From Methylorubrum populi (GTDB taxonomy: Bacteria; Pseudomonadota; Alphaproteobacteria; Rhizobiales; Beijerinckiaceae): a stretch of 64,000 bases of DNA. Made by a program: the position numbers and the translations under genes. Each line of letters opens with the position of its first letter. Positions within the stretch are counted from its first letter, which is position 1. The notes under the pieces are model-generated. The model saw only the letters and a program-made list of their open reading frames with translations. It was not told the DNA's origin and searched no databases. This document shows, piece after piece, positions 51,917 through 63,374 of this stretch. The stretch spans positions 124,001-188,000 of the forward strand of contig DYYG01000013.1 of NCBI GenBank assembly GCA_020741775.1, written 5' to 3'.

Positions 51917-52363
51917 TCAGCGCTGCGTCCGCCGCCCCGGCAGGCGCGGCACCACCGTGCCGCGGGGCTCGACCGGCGCGTCGCAGGCATAGGCGAACTC
52001 GGTCTGAAGGTCGCTGAACACGGTCTCGCCGGTGATCTTGCAATCCTCGCGGGCGGTCTCGTCGAGATAGGTGCGCATCGCCGCGCGAAAGCGCGCGGGC
52101 CGGGTTTCGGCGGGGGCGCGGTCCATGCCGCCCCTCCCGAGTTCGCAGCCCGCCACCTCGCGCAGGGCATTCGAGACCACCAGCACCCGGCGCCGCTGGC
52201 GGTTGTCGTAGATCTCGTAAGGCTCGTTGCAGCCGATGGTCACGACCTGCGGCACCTGGGACACATAGGTCTGCGAGATGTAGCCGAAGCCGGTGCAGCC
52301 CGAGATGCCGAGGCTGCCCACCAACATGAGCGGGAGCGCGAGCCGCCGAACCGTCTTCGCCAT
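51917..52363 (-). CDS. Predicted lipoprotein
   Basis: A 148-residue lipoprotein. I chose the ATG at 52363 because GAGG lies 6 bases upstream; an ATG four codons earlier is possible. The lipobox is LGISGC with Cys23. The rest contains a segment typical of small cell-envelope proteins (VTIGCNEPYEIYDNRQRRRV) and several cysteines (residues about 23, 45, 72, 104, 128) that could form disulphides. Function unknown. Confidence 0.72.
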   Translation of the reverse strand: MAKTVRRLALPLMLVGSLGISGCTGFGYISQTYVSQVPQVVTIGCNEPYEIYDNRQRRRVLVVSNALREVAGCELGRGGMDRAPAETRPARFRAAMRTYLDETAREDCKITGETVFSDLQTEFAYACDAPVEPRGTVVPRLPGRRTQR

Positions 52364-52497
52364 CTGCCGCCTCATGCGCGTGCGAAACTCTCTCCCGCGA
52401 AGGGCAGGAACCGGCGCATTGAAACAGTCCAGCTTGCCCGGTCAAGCCGGGCGTCCGAACTTGTCGCGGCGGTCCGGCCTCCTCCCGCCCCGCGCCC

Positions 52498-55400
52498 CTA
52501 CCCCCGCGCGATCATCTCCCGGATCCGCAGGCCGAGCGTCTCCACCACGAACGGCTTGGTCAGCACCGCCATGCCCGGCTCCAAATGGCCGTTGCCCACC
52601 GCCGCGTTCTCGGCATAGCCGGTGATGAACAGGATCTTGAGGCCGGGGCGCGAAACACGGGCGGCATCGGCCATCTGGCGGCCGTTCATGCCGCCGGGCA
52701 GCCCGACATCGGTGATGAGCAGGTCGATGCGCACGTCCGATTGCAGCACCTGAAGGCCGGAGGCGCTGTCGGCGGCCTCGATCGCGGTGTAGCCGAGGTC
52801 TTCCAGCACCTCGGTCACCAGCATCCGCACCGTCGGCTCGTCATCGACCACCAGCACCGTCTCGCCCCGCTCGGCGCGGGGGGCGTCCACCAGGGGGCCG
52901 AGTGCGTCCGGCTCCTCCGCCTCGCCGTGATAGCGAGGCAGGTAGAGGCAGACCGTGGTGCCCTCGCCGATCTCGGAATAGATCCGCACCTGCCCGCCCG
53001 ATTGCTTGGCGAAGCCGTAGATCATCGACAGGCCGAGCCCGGTGCCCTGGCCGGTGGGCTTCGTGGTGAAGAACGGATCGAATGCCTTCTCCTTCACGTC
53101 CGGGCTCATGCCGGTGCCGGTATCGGTGACGCAGAGCGAGAGATACTGGCCGGGGGGCACGTCGTGCTGGCGCGCGGCATGGTCGTCGAGCCGCTTGTTG
53201 GCGGTCTCGATGGTGATGCGCCCACCCTCCGGCATGGCGTCGCGGGCGTTGATGCAGAGATTCAGCAGCGCGTTCTCGAGCTGCGGCGGATCGACGAGGG
53301 TCGGCCACAGGCCAGCCGCTCCGACCACCTCGATGGTGATGGTGGGCCCGACCGTGCGGCGGATCAGCTCCTCCAGGCTCATCACCAGCCGGTTCACGTC
53401 GGTGGGCTTGGGGTCGAGGGTCTGCCGGCGGGAGAAGGCGAGCAGGCGATGCGTCAGCGCCGCGGCCCGCTTGGCTGCCCCCTGCGCCGCGCTCATGTAG
53501 CGGTCGACATCCTTCAGCCGGCCCTGGCTGATCCGGGTCTGCATCATCTCCAGGCTGCCGGAGATGCCGGCAAGCAGGTTGTTGAAGTCGTGGGCCAGGC
53601 CGCCGGTGAGCTGGCCCACCGCCTCCATCTTCTGCGATTGGCGCAGGGCCTCCTCGGCATCGGCGAGGGCCCGGGCCTGCTCCCGGATCGCGGTCACGTC
53701 GCGCACCGAAGCGTAGACGAGGCCGCCGCGCGGCACCGCGTTCCAGGAGAACCAGAGATAGCTGCCGCTGCGCGTCCGGTAGCGGTTCTCGAAGCCGAGC
53801 TGGACCTCGTTGCGGGCGAGGCCGGCCAGGGTGGCGAGGGTCCGCCCCCGGTCCTCCGGGTGGACGAAATCGACGAAGCTGGTCCCCGTGAGTTCGGCCT
53901 CGCTCCAGCCGAGAGTGGCGCTCCAGGCCGGGTTGAGGCTGAGGAAGCGGCCCTCGGGCGTCGCCACCGCCAGGAGGTCGCGGGACACCTGCCAGATCTG
54001 ATCGCGCTCGGCGGTCCGGGCGGCGACCTGCTCCTCCAGGGTTTCGTTGAGCCGGCGCAGGGCATCCTGGGCGGCGCGCAGATCGACCACGTCGGTGCTG
54101 CTGCCGAACCAGCGCACGATCGCCCCGGACGGGTCGCGGATCGGCGCGATCCGGGTTAGGAAGGGCCGGAACACCCCGTCGCGGCCGCGCAGCGGGAAGG
54201 TCATCTCGAAACGCTCGCCGGTGGCGAGGCAATGCCGCCAGCGCGCGACGATTCCGGGCCGCATCTCGGGGTCGTGCGCCGCCTCCCAGCCGCAGCCCTC
54301 CAGGCTTTCGGCATCGCGGCCGGTATAGTCGTACCAGCGCCGGTTGTACCAATAGATGTGCCCGTCGGCCCCGGCCATCCAGCACAGAGTCGGGATGTTG
54401 TCGGCCAGCGTCTCGAACTCGACCGCCTTCTCGCGCATCAGCGCGATCGCCCGGTCGCGTTCCGCCTCGACGGCGCGCCGCTCCTCGACATCGATGAGCA
54501 CGCCGGGGAAGCGCAGCGGCGTGCCGTCCTCGGCATGCTCGACCCGCCCATTGGCCTCGATCCAGTAATAGCGCCCATCCGCCCGCCGCACCCGGTATTG
54601 GTGGGCATAGGCGCCGCCGCGGGCGATGACCTCGGCGATGGCCTCGGCGAGGCCCGCCTTATCGTCGGGATGGACCGTCTCCACCACCTGGGCGAGGCTC
54701 AGGCCGTCGCGGCCGAGGGAGGGATCGAGGCCGAAGGCGCGGGCGAAGGCCTCGTCGACGCTGAAGCGGTCGGTCGGCAGGTCCCAGATCCAGGTGCCGA
54801 TGATCGCGCCCGCGGTGAGGGCGAGTTGGACCCGCTCGGCATTCGCCCGGGCGAGCGCCTCGCTCTCCCGCAGGCGCCGCTCGACCTCGACCCGCTCGGT
54901 TACGTCGAGTTCGGCCACCACGCCGCCGACGATGCTGCCCGCATCGTCGCGGATCGGGGCGGCGTTGTTGAGGAACAGCCGCCGGCCGCCCCCGTCGAAC
55001 CGCTCGATCTCGACGAGTTCGCCCCGCACGGTCTCGCCCTGCAGCAGGGCGCGGGCCATGCCCCATTCCTCGGCGCGCAGGCGTTGGCCGGTCTCAGGCC
55101 AGTAGCCGGCCCAGTCGCCGTATTGCTCCCAACTCAGGGTCTCCGGCGGCACGCCCCAGAGCTCGCGGTTGGCGGGGTTGTCACGCAGAATCCGCCCATC
55201 CGCGTCGGCGATGATCACGCCCACCGGCAATCTTTCCAGCGTCGCCGCCAGGAACGCCTCGCTGCGGCGCGACGCCTCCTCCGCCTCCCGGCGGGCGGTC
55301 GCGTCGCGGTAGAACACCGCGAGTCCTTCCGGGACGGGATAGGCGCGCATGTCGATCCAGGCCGGCCGCCCGCCGGGCCAGGTGTAGCGATGCTCGAGCG

Positions 55401-56133
55401 CCACCGGGACGCGCTCGGTCATGGCTTTCCGCAGGAGCCGATCGAACTCCGGATCGGTGCCGGGATGAGCGTCCCACTGGATGCGGCCGACCACCTCCTC
55501 CCACGGGCGGCCCTCCATCCGCAGAGCCTCGGCGTTGAGGTCGATGATACGGAAATCGTGGTCGAGCAGGGCGAAGGCCTCGCCCATATTCGCGAGCACG
55601 CCCTGCGCCCGGTCGCGCTCGGCCCGCAGGGCGGCCTCGGCCTCATGCCGGCTCGCCTCCGCCCGGACCCGCTTCGTGGTCTCGTTGGTGAAGATGAACA
55701 GGCCGGCGATCCGGCCCTCCCCATCGAGCACCCGCGAATAGGAGAAGGTCCACCACGTCTCGGCCTCGCCCCGGTCGGTGTCGAGCTTCCAGGGCAGATC
55801 CTCGAAGCGGCGGCTCCGGCCAGCGAAGGCGTCGTCGATGATCGGCTTGGCCTGCTCCCAGCCATCGGCCCAGACGCGGTCGAACCGCTCGCCCATCGCC
55901 CAGGACAGGCGCGGCCCGAGCAGCGGAAAATAGGTGTCGTTGAAGAAGAAATGCAGATCCGGGCCCCAGGCCAGGATCATGCTCTCCGGCGAGTTCAGCA
56001 CGAGGCTGAGCGCGGTGCGGAGCGAATCCGGCCAGGTTTCGGGAGGGCCGAGCGGGTGATCCGACCAGTCGCGCTCGGCGATCATGCGGGCGGCCTCGCC
56101 GCCCCCGGCCAAGAACGGGAGGGTGTCGGTCAT
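52498..56133 (-). CDS. Multi-PAS hybrid histidine kinase
   Basis: A 1211-residue soluble signal-transduction kinase. It contains at least five PAS-like domains (about 10-160, 180-290, 295-415, 440-560, 575-690 and a further one ahead of the kinase core) with PAC-type ends such as GRYYWIEANGRVEH. The HisKA H-box GGLAHDFNNLLAGI has His848. HATPase_c motifs follow (NLCINARDAMPEGG; VTDTGTGM; TGQGTGLGLSMIYGFA), and a C-terminal receiver has Asp1142 (LLITDVGLPGG) and the TKPF Lys motif. No transmembrane helix is evident. The HisKA/REC arrangement is of the FixL/NtrB-like hybrid type. No separate response regulator is adjacent, so output is probably through phosphorelay to an unlinked partner. Confidence 0.93.
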   Translation of the reverse strand: MTDTLPFLAGGGEAARMIAERDWSDHPLGPPETWPDSLRTALSLVLNSPESMILAWGPDLHFFFNDTYFPLLGPRLSWAMGERFDRVWADGWEQAKPIIDDAFAGRSRRFEDLPWKLDTDRGEAETWWTFSYSRVLDGEGRIAGLFIFTNETTKRVRAEASRHEAEAALRAERDRAQGVLANMGEAFALLDHDFRIIDLNAEALRMEGRPWEEVVGRIQWDAHPGTDPEFDRLLRKAMTERVPVALEHRYTWPGGRPAWIDMRAYPVPEGLAVFYRDATARREAEEASRRSEAFLAATLERLPVGVIIADADGRILRDNPANRELWGVPPETLSWEQYGDWAGYWPETGQRLRAEEWGMARALLQGETVRGELVEIERFDGGGRRLFLNNAAPIRDDAGSIVGGVVAELDVTERVEVERRLRESEALARANAERVQLALTAGAIIGTWIWDLPTDRFSVDEAFARAFGLDPSLGRDGLSLAQVVETVHPDDKAGLAEAIAEVIARGGAYAHQYRVRRADGRYYWIEANGRVEHAEDGTPLRFPGVLIDVEERRAVEAERDRAIALMREKAVEFETLADNIPTLCWMAGADGHIYWYNRRWYDYTGRDAESLEGCGWEAAHDPEMRPGIVARWRHCLATGERFEMTFPLRGRDGVFRPFLTRIAPIRDPSGAIVRWFGSSTDVVDLRAAQDALRRLNETLEEQVAARTAERDQIWQVSRDLLAVATPEGRFLSLNPAWSATLGWSEAELTGTSFVDFVHPEDRGRTLATLAGLARNEVQLGFENRYRTRSGSYLWFSWNAVPRGGLVYASVRDVTAIREQARALADAEEALRQSQKMEAVGQLTGGLAHDFNNLLAGISGSLEMMQTRISQGRLKDVDRYMSAAQGAAKRAAALTHRLLAFSRRQTLDPKPTDVNRLVMSLEELIRRTVGPTITIEVVGAAGLWPTLVDPPQLENALLNLCINARDAMPEGGRITIETANKRLDDHAARQHDVPPGQYLSLCVTDTGTGMSPDVKEKAFDPFFTTKPTGQGTGLGLSMIYGFAKQSGGQVRIYSEIGEGTTVCLYLPRYHGEAEEPDALGPLVDAPRAERGETVLVVDDEPTVRMLVTEVLEDLGYTAIEAADSASGLQVLQSDVRIDLLITDVGLPGGMNGRQMADAARVSRPGLKILFITGYAENAAVGNGHLEPGMAVLTKPFVVETLGLRIREMIARG

Positions 56134-56245
56134 GTCCGAACGGATTTACACAGGTGAGGGCCGCGCGGACAGCGTTGTTTCGGGCGGCCGTTCTCCGCCG
56201 CAGCGGCCCTGACCGGTCAGGAAACCGTTCGGGGACCGGGCGGTC

Positions 56246-58336
56246 CTACGCCGCCCGTCCGCGCCGTCCCTCCACCAGCCACATCGCGAGCAGAGCCGCC
56301 GCCAGGGCCGCGAGCGCCCAGAGGCCGATTCCGAGGGGATAGACCTCGACGCCGCGCACGGTGGCGCTGTCGCTCGGGCGGAAACCGATCCAGTCGGCTC
56401 CGCCCAGGCGCCCGCCGCGCGTCACCTGCAGGCGCGGCACCTCGATGCCGCCCCCGGCCGCCGCCACCCGGCGCACGGTGCCGCCGGAGCCCTCGGCCAC
56501 GGTCTTCAGGCGCTCGGTATCGCTGAACACGTCGGCGAGTTCGCGCGGATTGGCGGGACCGATGCTGACGAAGGCGACGAGGTTGCCGGAGCGGATGGTG
56601 TGGAGGCCGAGCTGCTCCGCCTCGAAGGTCGCGGTGAACAGGCCGGCTTCCGCCTTTGCCAGTTCGAGCTGGCGCTCCTTGCCGGTCGGGCCAGTGATGG
56701 TGACCGGCCCGGCCTCCTCGGCCATGGTCTGGCGCTCAATGCGCACCTCGCGGCCGCGGCCGGTGGTCTGAGCCCGCAAAGCCTCCTCTTCCAGCGCCGG
56801 CTCCTTCATCAGCCAATGGGCGAGGCGCCGCAGCAGGTCGAGATAGGGGCCGCCCTGCTGGTAGCCGCGCGCCCAGAGCCAGGCTTGGTCCGACAGCATC
56901 AGCGCGACGCGGCCCTTGTCCTCGCGGGACAGAGCCAGCAGCGGCAGGCCGTTGGCACCGGACAGGATCGGCTGAACCCCGGCCCGCGTCTGGGCCGAGA
57001 CGATGCGCAGCCAGTCGCCCCAGGCCGGCGGGTTGGCCTCTGAGCCCGGCAGGGCGCGGGTGACGGGATGGCGATGACCGGTCTCGGTGAGCGCGGCCTT
57101 GAACGGCTGCTCCACGACCTTCGCCGATGGGTCGCCCGGCAGGATCGAGGCGAGCCGGGTGCGGGCGAGGCTGGCGGGCCCGGCGAATTCCGGCCCGGCG
57201 GCGATCAACAGCGCGCCGCCCTCGCGGACGTAGCGGACGATGTTGTCGAAATAGGCGGAGGGCAGCACGCTCTGGTTGGCGTAGCGGTCGAAGATGATCA
57301 GGTCGAAATCCTTGATCTTCTGGACGAACAGCTCACGGGTCGGAAAGGCGATCAGCGAGAGTTCGGAGATCGGCGTGCCGTCCTGCTTCTCCGGCGGCCT
57401 GAGAATGGTGAAGTGGACGAGATCGACGGAGGCATCCGATTTCAGCAGGTTGCGCCACGTGCGCTCGCCCTGGTGCGGCTCGCCGGAGACCAGCAGCACC
57501 CTGAGCTTCTCGCGGATGCCCTCGATGGGAAGCACGGCGCGGTTGTTGACCGTGGTCAGCTCGCCCGGCAGGGGCTCGACCTCGATCTCGACCACGTTCG
57601 GGCCGCCATGCTCGATATGCGTGGTGAGCGAGAACGGCACGCCGGTCGCGATGCTCTGCCGATCGATCTCCTCGCCGTCCCGGCGCACGGTGACGGTGGC
57701 CGTGCCGGTGCCGCCGCGCTCCATCACCTCGGCGCGGAGGGTGACGTCCTTGCCGACGATGCCGAAGCGGGGGGCCTCCAGCATCTTGATCTGACGGTCG
57801 CGCTCATCCGGGCGGCCGGTGACGAGGACGTGGAGCGGCGCCTTCAGCCCGAGGGCCTCCAGCGAGGCGGGGATATCGTGCACCACGCCGTCGGTGAGCA
57901 TCACCACGCCGGCGATCCGCTCCGGCGGCACATCCGCCAGCGCCTGGGTCAGGGCGGTGAACAGCTTGGTGCCGTCATCGCCCTCGGCGCCCTGCGCGTC
58001 GCCGACCTCGATGAAACGGGGCTCGATATTCGCGAGGGCGCCGAAGCGGCGCTCCAGCTCGGCCTTGACCGCATCGGTCATGGCCGGGCGCTCGCCGAGG
58101 GTCTGCGAGCCGGAGCGGTCGACGACGATGGCCGCCACGTCCTTCACCGGGTCGCGGTCCTCGCGCACCAGCGAGGGGTTGGCGAGCGCCGCGACGACGA
58201 GGCCGAGCGCCACTGCCCGCAGGAGGGCCGTGCGCCCGCGGGCGAGCACCGCCACCACCGCGAGGATCGCGGCCAGCACGCCGAAGGCGGCCAGGACCGG
58301 CCAGGGGACGAGGGGGGTGAAGCTGAGGCTCAGCAT
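56246..58336 (-). CDS. VWA/glutamine-amidotransferase-like membrane protein of a MoxR-type operon
   Basis: A 696-residue membrane protein with an N-terminal pair of TM helices, a von Willebrand A-like domain whose MIDAS-like sequence begins VDRSGSQTL (about 92), followed by a long class-I-glutaminase-like segment (IIFDRYANQSVLPSAYFDN, EGGALLIAAGPEFAGP) and a C-terminal TM helix (GLWALAALAAALLAMWLV). It lies downstream of a DUF4159 protein, DUF58 and MoxR, as in alphaproteobacterial BatA-like operons. Likely a large envelope-associated assembly factor; exact role unknown. Confidence 0.85.
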   Translation of the reverse strand: MLSLSFTPLVPWPVLAAFGVLAAILAVVAVLARGRTALLRAVALGLVVAALANPSLVREDRDPVKDVAAIVVDRSGSQTLGERPAMTDAVKAELERRFGALANIEPRFIEVGDAQGAEGDDGTKLFTALTQALADVPPERIAGVVMLTDGVVHDIPASLEALGLKAPLHVLVTGRPDERDRQIKMLEAPRFGIVGKDVTLRAEVMERGGTGTATVTVRRDGEEIDRQSIATGVPFSLTTHIEHGGPNVVEIEVEPLPGELTTVNNRAVLPIEGIREKLRVLLVSGEPHQGERTWRNLLKSDASVDLVHFTILRPPEKQDGTPISELSLIAFPTRELFVQKIKDFDLIIFDRYANQSVLPSAYFDNIVRYVREGGALLIAAGPEFAGPASLARTRLASILPGDPSAKVVEQPFKAALTETGHRHPVTRALPGSEANPPAWGDWLRIVSAQTRAGVQPILSGANGLPLLALSREDKGRVALMLSDQAWLWARGYQQGGPYLDLLRRLAHWLMKEPALEEEALRAQTTGRGREVRIERQTMAEEAGPVTITGPTGKERQLELAKAEAGLFTATFEAEQLGLHTIRSGNLVAFVSIGPANPRELADVFSDTERLKTVAEGSGGTVRRVAAAGGGIEVPRLQVTRGGRLGGADWIGFRPSDSATVRGVEVYPLGIGLWALAALAAALLAMWLVEGRRGRAA

Positions 58337-58379
58337 GGGCTAAGGCCTTGAGAAGAAGCCGTGGAAGGCCCGAAAGGAA

Positions 58380-61214
58380 TCACTGCCCCAGCCGCTCCAG
58401 CAGGGCCGGCACGTGGACCTGATCGGCCTTGTAGTTTCCGGTCAGCGTGTAGATCACGATGTTGACGCCGCCGCGGAACGCCATCTCGCGCTGCCGCTGG
58501 TCGCCGCTGACGGGATAGAGCGGCTCGCCGTTCCGGCCGAGGGCCCAGGCGGCGGCGAGGTCGTTGCCGGTGATGATGATCGGGGTGACGCCGTCGCCCG
58601 CGCGGGCCGGGCGGCGCTCGCCGCCATCGGTGGCCGGCGGGATCGTCTCGACCCAGGTCTGGCCGGTGCCGAAGCGGCCGGGGAAGGAATCCACGAGGTA
58701 GAACGCCTTGGTGAGCACGTGGTCCGGCGGCACCGGCTCCAGTTCCGGCACTTCGAGGGTCGCCAGCATCTTGCGCAGGTAAGCCGTCTCCGGGGTCGGC
58801 GGGCCGTTCGCCCGCGCGGTCTGCGCGTCGCGGGTATCGAAGATCACCGTGCCGCCGTTGCGCATGAAGGCGTCGATCTTGCGGACCGCCGCCTCGCTCG
58901 GCTGCGGACGCCCGGCCACGATCGGCCAGTAGATCAGCGGGTAGAAGGCGAGTTCGTCCTTGGCCGGGTCGAGGCCGACCGGCTCGCCCGGCTCCAGGGC
59001 GGTGCGGGCGGCAAGCATCTGGCTCAGGCCCGACAAGCCGGCCCGGCTCGTGGCATCGGTCGCCGCATCGCCGGTGACGATGAAGGCGAGCCGGGTGTTG
59101 AGCGCCGATTCGATGCCGTTCGGCCGGTTGGCGGCCGGCTCCTGCGCCCGGGCCGGCGGCGGGGCGAGCAAGAGCGCGGCCCCCATGAGGACCGGCAGGA
59201 GCAGGGCGGCCGGCGCCGCCCGCCCGCGCGCGGCACGGCCGGAGGGGCGGAGGAAGCCGCCGAGCCAGAGGCCGGCCAGGGTGTCGAGGGCGAGCAGGGC
59301 CAAAGCGAGGCTGAACAGGAGGGCGCGCAGATCCAAGGTCTCGGCTCCGGCGAGCGAACCCATCCGGGCGCCGGCCAGCGCCGACAGGTCGAGCGGCTCC
59401 AGCCGGTCGCCGGGGGCGAGGGCGTTGACGGCGATGCCCCCTTCCGCCGCGCCGTAGAAGCCCGGCGGGTGATCGGGGCCGGCGCGGTCGGCGAAATCCG
59501 CCGGGACGGCGGTGGCGCTGGCGGGCGGGGAGCCGAGGGCGCCGAACCCGTCGAGGGTGAGCCGGGGCGCGAGCAGCGCCGCCTTCGCCGGGCGTCCCTC
59601 CCCCTGTGACAGCTTGGCGGAGGGCCCGGCGAGCCCGACCACCCGGCGCAGCATGTCCACGAACAGGCCCGAGAGCGGCAGATTCGACCACGTGGTGTCG
59701 GCGGTGACGTGGAACAGCACGACGAGCCCTTGGCCCCGTTTCTCGGCGGTGACGATGGGCGTCCCATCCTGCAGCGCCGCCCAGGTCTTGCCCGGCAGGT
59801 CGCCGTCGGGCTCGGCCAGGATCTGGCGGCGCACGCCGATATCGGCGGGCGGGTTCAGCCCGGCGAAGGGGCTTTCCGGGCCGAACGCCGCCAGGGTCCG
59901 CGGCCGGTCCCAGGACAGGGTGCCGCCGAGCGAGCGCCCGCCGCGGCGCAGGCGCACCGGCACCAGCGGGTCGTTGCCGGCGGCGAGGCGCGGACCGGCG
60001 AAGCGCAGCAGCAGCCCGCCCTCGTCCACGAACTGCTCGACCCGGGCCAGGGTGCGCTCGTCGAGGGCGCCGACATCGGCCAGCGCCAGCACCGAGACCT
60101 GATTGTCGAGCATCTGGCCGATGGACTCGGCAGTCCCCTGGCCGCCGCGGGGCTGCTGCACGTCGGCGAAGGGGGTCAGCGCCTTGGCGAGATAGTAGGT
60201 CGGCGCCAGCAGGGGCTGGGCCTGATCGAGGGTGCCGCCGAAGACGAGGCCGACCCGGCGGCGCTTGCCACGCTCGTCCATCAGCACCACGGCCCCGGCC
60301 GAATGCTCACCCTCGATTTCGAGGCGGGCGATGGCGTTGCGCAGCTCCACCGGCAGATCGAAGGTCACGGTCGTCTCGCGCGCATCCGGTTGAAGCGTGA
60401 AGCGGCTCTCGGCGAGCGGCAGGCCCTTCTGGTCGAGTGCCCGCACCAGCCCGGTATCCCGGCCGTTCGCCTCGGCCCGCAGCACCTGCGCCGCGAGCTT
60501 CTCGCCGGGCTGCACCGGCGAGCCTTCGAGGGCGAGGGCCGGCGAACGTTCGGCCTTCAGCACGGTGACGGCGCTGCCGTGGCGGGCCGCCAGCGCGCCG
60601 AGCGACTTCGGGACATCGGCCTCGCCCGCGCCGCGCACGCCGTCGCTGATCCAGACGATGGAAGCGCCGGGCATCCGTTCCAGGAAGGTGGCGATGGAGG
60701 CCAGATGCGCGGCCCGGTCGCCGAGATGCGGACGCGGCTTGATCGCCCGCAGGCGCTCCAGGGCCGCCGCCGGGGGACGGGCCTCGAACGGTGCCGGTGC
60801 GTCCGCGCTGGCGACCAGGGCCACCGGGCGCCCGTCGCGGGCGGCGGCCTCGATCTCGTCGGTGGCCGCGCGCAGGCGGTCGCGCCAATCGACGGCCGAG
60901 ACGACGCCGTTGTCGAGGATGACGAGGAGCGGATTACGCCCCGATGCCGCGCCGATGCCGCCGGGATTCCAGACCGGCCCCGCCACCGCGAGGATCAGGC
61001 AGGCGGCGGCGAGGATCCGCAGGATCAGCAGCCAGGGCGGCGTGCGGGCCGGGGTCTCGCGCTTCGGCAGCAGGTCGGCGACGAGGGCCAGCGGCGGGAA
61101 GTGGATGCGCTGCGGGCGCGGCGGCGTGACCCGCAGCAGAACCCACAGGGCCGGCAGCGCCACCAGGGCGGCGAGCGCGAGGGGAGCGGCGAAGGTGAGC
61201 GGAACTCCGAACAC
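58380..61214 (-). CDS. BatA-like/DUF4159 membrane protein
   Basis: A 944-residue protein starting at a GTG at 61214. N-terminal region (PLTFAAPLALAALVALPALW, about 5-24) is the BatA/aerotolerance type membrane segment with a second TM (LILRILAAACLILAVAGPVW). A central extracytoplasmic part follows, a further membrane segment (ALLLPVLMGAALLLAPPPAR), and a C-terminal DUF4159 domain (about 715-940; ELAFYPLIYWPIVAGRPQPS, AFMRNGGTVIFDTRD). It is next to DUF58 (13-base gap) and upstream of the VWA protein; probably cotranscribed. Confidence 0.88.
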   Translation of the reverse strand: MFGVPLTFAAPLALAALVALPALWVLLRVTPPRPQRIHFPPLALVADLLPKRETPARTPPWLLILRILAAACLILAVAGPVWNPGGIGAASGRNPLLVILDNGVVSAVDWRDRLRAATDEIEAAARDGRPVALVASADAPAPFEARPPAAALERLRAIKPRPHLGDRAAHLASIATFLERMPGASIVWISDGVRGAGEADVPKSLGALAARHGSAVTVLKAERSPALALEGSPVQPGEKLAAQVLRAEANGRDTGLVRALDQKGLPLAESRFTLQPDARETTVTFDLPVELRNAIARLEIEGEHSAGAVVLMDERGKRRRVGLVFGGTLDQAQPLLAPTYYLAKALTPFADVQQPRGGQGTAESIGQMLDNQVSVLALADVGALDERTLARVEQFVDEGGLLLRFAGPRLAAGNDPLVPVRLRRGGRSLGGTLSWDRPRTLAAFGPESPFAGLNPPADIGVRRQILAEPDGDLPGKTWAALQDGTPIVTAEKRGQGLVVLFHVTADTTWSNLPLSGLFVDMLRRVVGLAGPSAKLSQGEGRPAKAALLAPRLTLDGFGALGSPPASATAVPADFADRAGPDHPPGFYGAAEGGIAVNALAPGDRLEPLDLSALAGARMGSLAGAETLDLRALLFSLALALLALDTLAGLWLGGFLRPSGRAARGRAAPAALLLPVLMGAALLLAPPPARAQEPAANRPNGIESALNTRLAFIVTGDAATDATSRAGLSGLSQMLAARTALEPGEPVGLDPAKDELAFYPLIYWPIVAGRPQPSEAAVRKIDAFMRNGGTVIFDTRDAQTARANGPPTPETAYLRKMLATLEVPELEPVPPDHVLTKAFYLVDSFPGRFGTGQTWVETIPPATDGGERRPARAGDGVTPIIITGNDLAAAWALGRNGEPLYPVSGDQRQREMAFRGGVNIVIYTLTGNYKADQVHVPALLERLGQ

Positions 61215-61227
61215 GACGATTCGCCTT

Positions 61228-62142
61228 TCAGCCGAGCCCGCGCGCGGCGGCGACGAGGGTGAGCACGCGCAGGGCCGCCTCGCTCGCTGGCCGGTCGGTG
61301 CGGTGGAGCGTCAGCGTCCAGCCCCGCTGCCGGGCGATTTCGGAGAGGCCGTCGCGATGGGCGGCGATGCGCTGGCGATAGGCCTCGCCCCAGGCGCTCG
61401 CCTCGCCGATGTCGAGGCTCACGCCCGCTTCCGGATCGTGCAGGACCGCCTGCCCCGTGAAGGGGAAGGTCTCCTCCACCGGATCGGCCACCAGCACGAG
61501 ATGGCCATGGGTGCCGCGCCCCGAGATCGCCTGCACGGCGTCGCGCACCGCGTCGAGCGGTGTGAGGAAGTCGCTCACCAGCACCACCTCGTCGAAGCGG
61601 CCGGGGCTCGCGGCGGGCGGCAGCCCCTGGGCGAGGCCGGCTTGATCGTTGATGAGGGCCTGGGCGAGGGTTTCGACGATGCCGCGCGACGCGCTGGCGC
61701 GGGTGAGGCCGAGCAGGCCGACCCGCTCGCCGCCCTCGACGAAGGTGTCGGCCAGGGCCAGCCCCAGCACCAGGGCCCGCTCGACCTTGGAGGTCTGGGC
61801 CAGTTCCGAGGCGAAGCCCATGGAGGCGGAGCGGTCGATCCAGATCCAGATGTTGTGGGCGGCCTCCCACTCGCGCTCGCGCACGTAGAGCCGGTCGTCG
61901 CGGGCGGAGCGGCGCCAATCGATCCGCGCCGCCGCCTCGCCGGTGACGAAGGGGCGGAACTGCCAGAAGCTCTCTCCAGGCCCCGCCCGGCGACGCCCGT
62001 GCAGGCCGTGCGCCAGGGTGCCGGAGACGCGCCGCGACTCGAGCACGAGGCGGGGCATCACGTCGGCCAGCGCCAGGGCGCCGCCGGTTTCGGGCCGGCC
62101 GGGGCGGCGCTGGTCTGCCTCGACGAGCCGGGTGGGAGCCAT
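61228..62142 (-). CDS. DUF58 domain protein
   Basis: A 304-residue cytosolic protein with a VWA-like fold. The motif IDWRRSARDDRLYVREREWE is the DUF58 signature; a downstream MIDAS-like site (DRSASMGFASEL) follows. DUF58 proteins are partners of MoxR AAA ATPases, which is the preceding gene (11 bases). Confidence 0.92.
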   Translation of the reverse strand: MAPTRLVEADQRRPGRPETGGALALADVMPRLVLESRRVSGTLAHGLHGRRRAGPGESFWQFRPFVTGEAAARIDWRRSARDDRLYVREREWEAAHNIWIWIDRSASMGFASELAQTSKVERALVLGLALADTFVEGGERVGLLGLTRASASRGIVETLAQALINDQAGLAQGLPPAASPGRFDEVVLVSDFLTPLDAVRDAVQAISGRGTHGHLVLVADPVEETFPFTGQAVLHDPEAGVSLDIGEASAWGEAYRQRIAAHRDGLSEIARQRGWTLTLHRTDRPASEAALRVLTLVAAARGLG

Positions 62143-62153
62143 GCGATCCGGGC

Positions 62154-63164
<1,011 letters not shown>

Positions 63165-63374
63165 GAAGTGGAACCCATGATTGCCGGGCGCGGATGCCCA
63201 GGGAAGGTGCAAGTCTGGCGCCGAACGCCGGCCGAACGCAAGCGCGGCGCTGCCGCGCGACAGATCGGCACTATATGGACCGGCCGGAGAAGCCGGGCAG
63301 GATCCCCGCGACATCGTGCATCGCGGGCCGGCACGGCTGCGCGCCCGCCGCTGGGCTCGGACAGGGGATATCGG

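Noticed and set aside
54232..56157. A 641-codon plus-strand open frame over the hybrid kinase
   Set aside because: Composition is that of an antisense shadow; the minus-strand kinase has complete motifs.
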